A stretch of 64,000 nt of DNA from Pseudoflavitalea rhizosphaerae (lineage in GTDB: Bacteria > Bacteroidota > Bacteroidia > Chitinophagales > Chitinophagaceae): positions 310,001-374,000 of the forward strand of contig NZ_RCSU01000003.1 of NCBI RefSeq assembly GCF_003991355.1. The letters run 5' to 3'. The notes below the pieces were generated by a model. That model saw nothing but the letters and a program-made list of their open reading frames with translations, searched no databases and was not told the DNA's origin. Position numbers and translations under genes: made by a program. Of this stretch, positions 59,523 to 64,000 are shown piece after piece; position 1 is the stretch's first letter, and every line of letters starts with the position of its first letter.

Positions 59523-59981
59523 TTATTTATGATCCCCGGGTTGATAAACGCCAGGTGTTGGTCCGGTGGAACGCACAAACCTGTTCCATTGGTTGATGGC
59601 AATAACAGCCATCGTGATATTCACGATATCTTCCTTGCTGTAAAATCTGTTCAGTTCTTCGTGGATATGATCGGCATTTTTGTTAGGAGGCAAATAAGTG
59701 AGCTCTTCTGCAAATGCCAGTACAGCCTGCTCCTGCGGGGTGTAGTAAGGCGTTTCCCTCCAGGCTGGTAAGGAATACAAACGCTTTGCATCTTCACCCG
59801 CGGCAATAGCATCCTTATAATGCATATCGATGCAGTAAGCGCAACTGTTGATATAAGAAACACGAAGTTTGATCAGGTGTACCAGGGAATGATCCAGGCC
59901 GGAATGATCAACATAACTCTGAATTCCTGCCAGTGCAGCGTATGCTCCCCTGGGCAATTCGCTATAACCAATACGTTCCAT
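59523..59981 (-). CDS. Carboxymuconolactone decarboxylase / AhpD-like protein
   Basis: A 152-residue all-helical protein. The redox motif is CAYC (Cys47, Cys50) with His54, in the order seen in AhpD-type alkylhydroperoxidases: NSCAYCIDMHYKDA. The helical SLPAWRETPYYTPQEQAVLA segment follows. It lies 60 bp downstream of an ECF41-type sigma factor gene on the same strand. Such pairs are the standard context of ECF41 sigma factors, and this gene is most likely the target of that sigma factor. Confidence 0.93.
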   Translation of the reverse strand: MERIGYSELPRGAYAALAGIQSYVDHSGLDHSLVHLIKLRVSYINSCAYCIDMHYKDAIAAGEDAKRLYSLPAWRETPYYTPQEQAVLAFAEELTYLPPNKNADHIHEELNRFYSKEDIVNITMAVIAINQWNRFVRSTGPTPGVYQPGDHK

Positions 59982-60041
59982 ATGATAATTTTTTACTTGT
60001 TTGATATAATAACAAACAAGTATTGCGGAACGTGACAGCTT

Positions 60042-60881
60042 CTAAAAACTTTCCTGTAAGATTTTGAGTTTGTCTGGATTACGCATGAAGTAAACATTCA
60101 GCAACTGGCCATTTTCGATCACAAAGACCATAACCGTAACCAGTTCATCACCCTGATAGTAAAAGAGGGCAGGCTGGTGATTGATCTCTTTCTGTACTTC
60201 GTGGAACTCGATATAATATTTGTGCTTGATGGCCATGAGGAGTTTGCTCACATTTGGAATGCCCGCCACTGGATTTCTGAAGGCCACAGCTTTCCCTCCG
60301 CCATCGGAGATCACAACAATGTCTTTGTGCAGCAGTTGTTCAAGCTTTGAGGTATCGCCATTGCGGATCACTTCCATGTATTTGGAAATATAATCGGCAG
60401 GAATGGTAGAATCCGCCTGTGGGGCGGGTTCTCGGAGTTTGGATTTGGCGCGGCTGAGCAGTTTCCGGCTATTCTCCACTGTTAGTTCCAGCACCTGTGC
60501 GATCTCCTCATGCTCATAATCGAATGCTTCCTTGAGGATGAAGACGGCCCGCTCTTTGGGATTGAGTTTTTCCAGCAGCACCAGCAGGGAATAACTCAAC
60601 ACTTCTTTTGTATTGAGGCTGGCATCTGCAGTATCGGTAGCTACCATTTCCGGCAGCCATTCTCCCGGGTAACTGTCGATCAGCTTCTGCTGGCGGTTCT
60701 TTAGATTGATTGACAGGTTGATGACGGTGCGAACAAGATAGGCTTTCTTGTTTTCGATCTGCTCCGTATTGGCTTGCATGAATTTAAGATAGGCATCCTG
60801 CACGATGTCTTTCGCATCGTGCAGGGAGCCTAAGATATTGTAGGCGTACGTGGTCAATAATGGTCGTAACGCGTCTGTCAA
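60042..60881 (-). CDS. ECF41-type sigma factor with C-terminal SnoaL-like domain, TTG start
   Basis: 279 residues: sigma regions 2 (about 1-60) and 4 (about 95-145), then a SnoaL-like domain (about 165-279) that regulates the sigma part in place of a separate anti-sigma factor. The three ECF41 signature motifs are visible as WLPEM (75-79), DGGGK (193-197) and NPDKL (268-272). An in-frame TGA lies six codons before the TTG at 60881, with no ATG between, so the TTG is the likely start. It begins 7 bp after the stop of the alpha-2-macroglobulin gene and precedes the AhpD-like gene. Confidence 0.93.
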   Translation of the reverse strand: MTDALRPLLTTYAYNILGSLHDAKDIVQDAYLKFMQANTEQIENKKAYLVRTVINLSINLKNRQQKLIDSYPGEWLPEMVATDTADASLNTKEVLSYSLLVLLEKLNPKERAVFILKEAFDYEHEEIAQVLELTVENSRKLLSRAKSKLREPAPQADSTIPADYISKYMEVIRNGDTSKLEQLLHKDIVVISDGGGKAVAFRNPVAGIPNVSKLLMAIKHKYYIEFHEVQKEINHQPALFYYQGDELVTVMVFVIENGQLLNVYFMRNPDKLKILQESF

Positions 60882-60888
60882 TTGTAAT

Positions 60889-63800
60889 TTATTGCGTCAC
60901 CCTGATGCTGCCGGCGCCATGATAGCTGTGAAATTCTCCGTTGTACATGGCATCTGCACTTACAGGGCCCATATGGAATACGCCCGGCGATACGGCGCGT
61001 ACCGCATAGTAATAAGTTTGTCTTTGATTGTAAAGATCAACAAAAAGATTGATCCTGTCGTCCCGTACATCCAATGCCGTTGGCGTTGATGCATCCCTGA
61101 TCCAGTCCATTCCGGGGATCTCTTTCGTGCGTGGGTTCTCGATCTCGAATCCTGCAGGGATGAGATCGGATACTGCAATGTTCTCGATGGACCCGGAATA
61201 TGCTTTCTCCAGTGTGATCTTCACTATCACCAGGTCGTTCTGTTTGAAAGTATTGCCGCTTACTGCACGGCCATAACGATCATAGAAGCTGCGACGCACG
61301 CGGATGAAATTGTCTTCTTCCTTATAAGTACCGCTTACGCTGATACCTTCACTTTGCCAGAAGTAATACAATCTGCCTTCGCCCTTTGTTACGATCTCCA
61401 CATTGGTTCCGCCGAGCTGCGCAGCACTGAGCCTGATTGCGCCGTTCTCATTCGTTTTACCCACTACTTTTCCGTTCACTTTCACCTCCGCCACTGCAGT
61501 GGATTTGTTGGCGGCCTTCGCCATCTTACCCAACGCAATAAAGCTGAACGCACATTCCTGCGTGCTGTACCAGCTGCGTGCTTTCATCAGGTTGGCAACA
61601 TGACCGGCCATCACTCCTACCTGCGCATTACCGGGATCGGCATCTATCAATGCGCTGAGCGCAATGGCTTCGTCGCGAATATCAGAGTAGAAGCTGCCAC
61701 CAGTCTGGGCTACAGAGATCTCACCAGTGAATGATCCGGGCAGGAATTCCCTGAATTTGGCTTTATCCCCCGCAATGGCATAGGCTACAGAAAGCAGGTA
61801 TTTGGAATCCAGGCTCAGCAGTTGCGGATTGGATTTGTAATAGTTCATCACCGGCACATTGGGCTTGCCCGCCAGCGCCAGTACATATAAGGAGTAAGCA
61901 ACTTCTTTAGGGGCGATCTTTTTCTTCTGACTTTGGTTATAATAGTATTCGATGGTTTCCCTGTTCTTCAGTTTGTTGTTGATATAGCCCAGTGCGCCAC
62001 TCAGAACATTCTTGTTCACATCGAATCCCGCTTTCTGCGCTTCCACCAGGAAATGCGCAGCATAAACGCTGGTCCACCAGTTCTCGGTCCCTTCTCCATC
62101 CCAGAGTGTAATGGCGCCGGAGTACAATTGACGGAGCTTGATCTTACGGATCGCTTCCAGCACATTGTAATTGGCGTTGGATTTAGCAACACTGCTCTTC
62201 ATCTGCATTTGTTCGGCCAGATCACTGTAATACAATTGCGGGAAGGCTGCAGAAACAGTTTGCTCCGTACATCCGTAAGGGTACTGCACCAGGTAACGGA
62301 ATTGTTTGCCTAGATCAAGCGCCGGTGAACGATTGATCACAAGCGAATAATCCGTACTGCCCGGCATGAAATCATTCAGCGGAATATTTAGGCGCTGCAC
62401 ATTACTATTCAATATAGATCCGCTTCCCGTCTGTACCTGTAATGGTGAAGCAGGACGCACACTGATCTCCGTTTCATCGGAGAACTTCTCTCCCAGTCCC
62501 TGTACATCTACGCGCACTTTACCCACATTCACACTGGGCGCAGCCACTACCTGGAACACAGCCCTGTTCTCGCTGTTGGCGGAGAGAGAAACACTCTGGC
62601 TCTTATCGCCCACCACCTGTAAAGGCCCGCTCACTGTGAGTGTAGCAGAAGCAGTTGTGGATTTGGCAGTGGTATTAGTAATAACAACAGGTACAATAAC
62701 TGTATCTTTTGGTGTGAGGAATCTTGGCAATGCAGTGCTGAGTACAATCGGATCAGCCACTTTCATATTGGATTCACCACTACCGAAACTTTCATTCTTG
62801 TAGGCTACTGCCATCAGTCTCACTTCGCCACTGAATTGTGGTATATCGAATTCAAAGCTGGCTTCACCACTTCCATCGGCCTGTTTGATACCGCTCCAGT
62901 AAGAAACGATCTTCACGCGTTTGGCCGGCATGGGGTTGGTGCGTTTGTTCATGTCCATTTCTCCGTCACCACCGGTGCTGCTTAAGCGCGCACGCAGTTC
63001 AGGGAAGAGTAATGGATAGAGATCATATGCATTCACTTCCAGGGCGCGGTTCGCATAGAAGTGACCGTAAGGATCGGGCGTTTTGAAATCGCTTACCTGC
63101 AATACACCATTGTCAACGGCGGCGAGTGTAACCATACTGCCTGGTGCAGCTTTCACTTTGATCACCTGGTGTGTGCGGCTTCTGGTGGCTTGCGGCGCTT
63201 CGATCTTCACAGGGATCTTACGGCTGGCTTCTTCCACGCGCAGGCTCTGGAAGCCATGCGCCACGGTGAGCGGCATCTCGCTGATATCATGCGGCTTGAT
63301 GAGGGTGGCGGTTACATATACGTTGGGCAGGTGCTCGGCGGTGATCCTGAGATCAACGGAAGCTGTCCTGTTTTCTACATTTACATATTGATGCGAGATC
63401 ACATGATCTGTTTCCATGGTCACCAGCATACGGCCGCTGAACGGTGTTTTGAAAAGCACTTTGGCGCTCTCGCCGGTCTGATAGCTGGTTTTGTCTACGG
63501 CAATATCGATATTACCTTCTGTGTCCACCTCAAAAGAATTATTATCGCCCCCCCAAAAACCATAACTGTAAAAGTTTTTGCTAACATATGCCGATGCACC
63601 GGGGATGGATATGCGCAGTTCATAATTTCCCGGTGAGCGGGGCGTATAATTATAAAAAGCCTGATCGCCGGTTACAGAGATCTGTTGATCGGCCACAATT
63701 TTATCATCGCGCTGTGAAGTGTAGCGGAAATAATTACCGTCTTTGGTGAGCACGGTCCTGTATTCTTTCTTGATCACTTTCACCTGTGCTTTGGCGCCGC

Positions 63801-64000
63801 TTAGCAGGTTCTCATTTTTATCCAGCGCAATCAGCGGAAAGCGGATGGCCTGGTTCAGCGGATAGTACCAGTAACCATCCCCACCGATCCCGAAGAACTG
63901 TGATTGTGTAAAGATATCCGTGCTGGTGATCTTGCTTACAGGCCTGCCGGTTTCATCAAACACAGTGGTGTAGAAGGTTGCCTGCAATACACCGGCATTC
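60889..64000 (-). CDS. Alpha-2-macroglobulin family protein, C-terminal part (runs off the window)
   Basis: The C-terminal 1037 residues of a large bacterial alpha-2-macroglobulin; the frame is open to the right edge, so the N-terminus and signal are missing. Visible are macroglobulin beta-sandwich repeats (about the first 400 residues, with YFRYTSQRDDKIVADQQ-like strands), the bait-region to MG10 part (PMPAKRVKIVSYWSG), and the thioester-domain phrase PYGCTEQTVS near 62260-62285, a CxEQ-type motif that can form the reactive thioester. The helical TED follows, then an MG domain at the end. Such proteins trap proteases in the periplasm. Usually a penicillin-binding protein partner is encoded nearby, but none is in the window. 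Confidence 0.9.
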   Translation of the reverse strand, partial: NAGVLQATFYTTVFDETGRPVSKITSTDIFTQSQFFGIGGDGYWYYPLNQAIRFPLIALDKNENLLSGAKAQVKVIKKEYRTVLTKDGNYFRYTSQRDDKIVADQQISVTGDQAFYNYTPRSPGNYELRISIPGASAYVSKNFYSYGFWGGDNNSFEVDTEGNIDIAVDKTSYQTGESAKVLFKTPFSGRMLVTMETDHVISHQYVNVENRTASVDLRITAEHLPNVYVTATLIKPHDISEMPLTVAHGFQSLRVEEASRKIPVKIEAPQATRSRTHQVIKVKAAPGSMVTLAAVDNGVLQVSDFKTPDPYGHFYANRALEVNAYDLYPLLFPELRARLSSTGGDGEMDMNKRTNPMPAKRVKIVSYWSGIKQADGSGEASFEFDIPQFSGEVRLMAVAYKNESFGSGESNMKVADPIVLSTALPRFLTPKDTVIVPVVITNTTAKSTTASATLTVSGPLQVVGDKSQSVSLSANSENRAVFQVVAAPSVNVGKVRVDVQGLGEKFSDETEISVRPASPLQVQTGSGSILNSNVQRLNIPLNDFMPGSTDYSLVINRSPALDLGKQFRYLVQYPYGCTEQTVSAAFPQLYYSDLAEQMQMKSSVAKSNANYNVLEAIRKIKLRQLYSGAITLWDGEGTENWWTSVYAAHFLVEAQKAGFDVNKNVLSGALGYINNKLKNRETIEYYYNQSQKKKIAPKEVAYSLYVLALAGKPNVPVMNYYKSNPQLLSLDSKYLLSVAYAIAGDKAKFREFLPGSFTGEISVAQTGGSFYSDIRDEAIALSALIDADPGNAQVGVMAGHVANLMKARSWYSTQECAFSFIALGKMAKAANKSTAVAEVKVNGKVVGKTNENGAIRLSAAQLGGTNVEIVTKGEGRLYYFWQSEGISVSGTYKEEDNFIRVRRSFYDRYGRAVSGNTFKQNDLVIVKITLEKAYSGSIENIAVSDLIPAGFEIENPRTKEIPGMDWIRDASTPTALDVRDDRINLFVDLYNQRQTYYYAVRAVSPGVFHMGPVSADAMYNGEFHSYHGAGSIRVTQ

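Overview
The window comes from a member of the Bacteroidota, most likely a Chitinophagaceae-type soil or plant bacterium. The pointers are ECF sigma factors paired with FecR-like or other anti-sigma genes, a T9SS-type C-terminal sorting domain, short-form AMP nucleosidase, a bacterial Kdo transferase, DUF2339 and DUF6263 proteins, many lipoproteins, and promoters with the TAnnTTTG -7 box of this phylum. No rRNA, tRNA, CRISPR array, prophage or complete insertion sequence was found.

Layout. 1-4.0 kb (- strand): two regulatory modules, an ECF sigma with a FecR-like gene cut by the left edge, and a second ECF sigma / small anti-sigma-like membrane protein / Spy-CpxP-like protein, followed by arylamine N-acetyltransferase. 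4.1-7.4 kb: a stand-alone LytTR protein, a secreted T9SS-type protein, a VOC protein and an acidic orphan. 7.6-16.5 kb (- strand): an eight-gene sugar-nucleotide and glycan cluster (aminotransferase, UDP-glucose dehydrogenase, UDP-glucuronate decarboxylase, a second nucleotide-sugar dehydrogenase, RfbB, RfbC, RfbD, glycosyltransferase); rfbA is not present. 16.6-24.6 kb: Kdo transferase, thymidine kinase, a cytochrome c maturation group (ccmB, ccmC, ccmD-like), glutamate dehydrogenase and two GNAT acetyltransferases. 24.6-34.1 kb: DUF2339 membrane protein, orphan HsdR-N protein, AMP nucleosidase, a fused peptide-type ABC ATPase and a giant TraB/GumN protein. 34.4-46.7 kb: queA, a glycosyltransferase, lipoproteins, an esterase, aspartate kinase, a type-2 malate/lactate dehydrogenase, a TIM-barrel lipoprotein, a secreted L,D-transpeptidase-like protein and ssb. 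46.8-64 kb: two M14 peptidases, mnmA, an RsmB-type methyltransferase, sucA-odhB, rpsT, an ECF41-type sigma factor with its carboxymuconolactone-decarboxylase partner, and the C-terminal 1037 residues of an alpha-2-macroglobulin.

The most unusual content lies between the genes. Two dispersed families of structured repeats were found. Family 1 (about 110 bp, six loci) is a nest of four GC-rich hairpins inside near-perfect 20-30 bp inverted arms. The arm sequence differs from copy to copy, yet the two arms of one copy still match each other (perfectly over 30 bp in one copy). Five of the six copies begin within about 25 bp of a stop codon. Family 2 (about 165-180 bp, four loci) has roughly 28-32 bp imperfect inverted arms around a partly conserved, C-rich loop. 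Every copy sits at the 3' end of a gene in the same relative orientation, and two copies supply the last codons of glycosyltransferase genes. I do not recognise either family. They are the best candidates here for an undescribed system: REP/MITE-like mobile repeats for family 1 and a 3'-UTR RNA element for family 2.

Start codons were re-chosen where an upstream extension had no family support. GTG or TTG starts are used by waaA and by two sigma factors. ccmB has no standard start codon where its conserved N-terminus begins.
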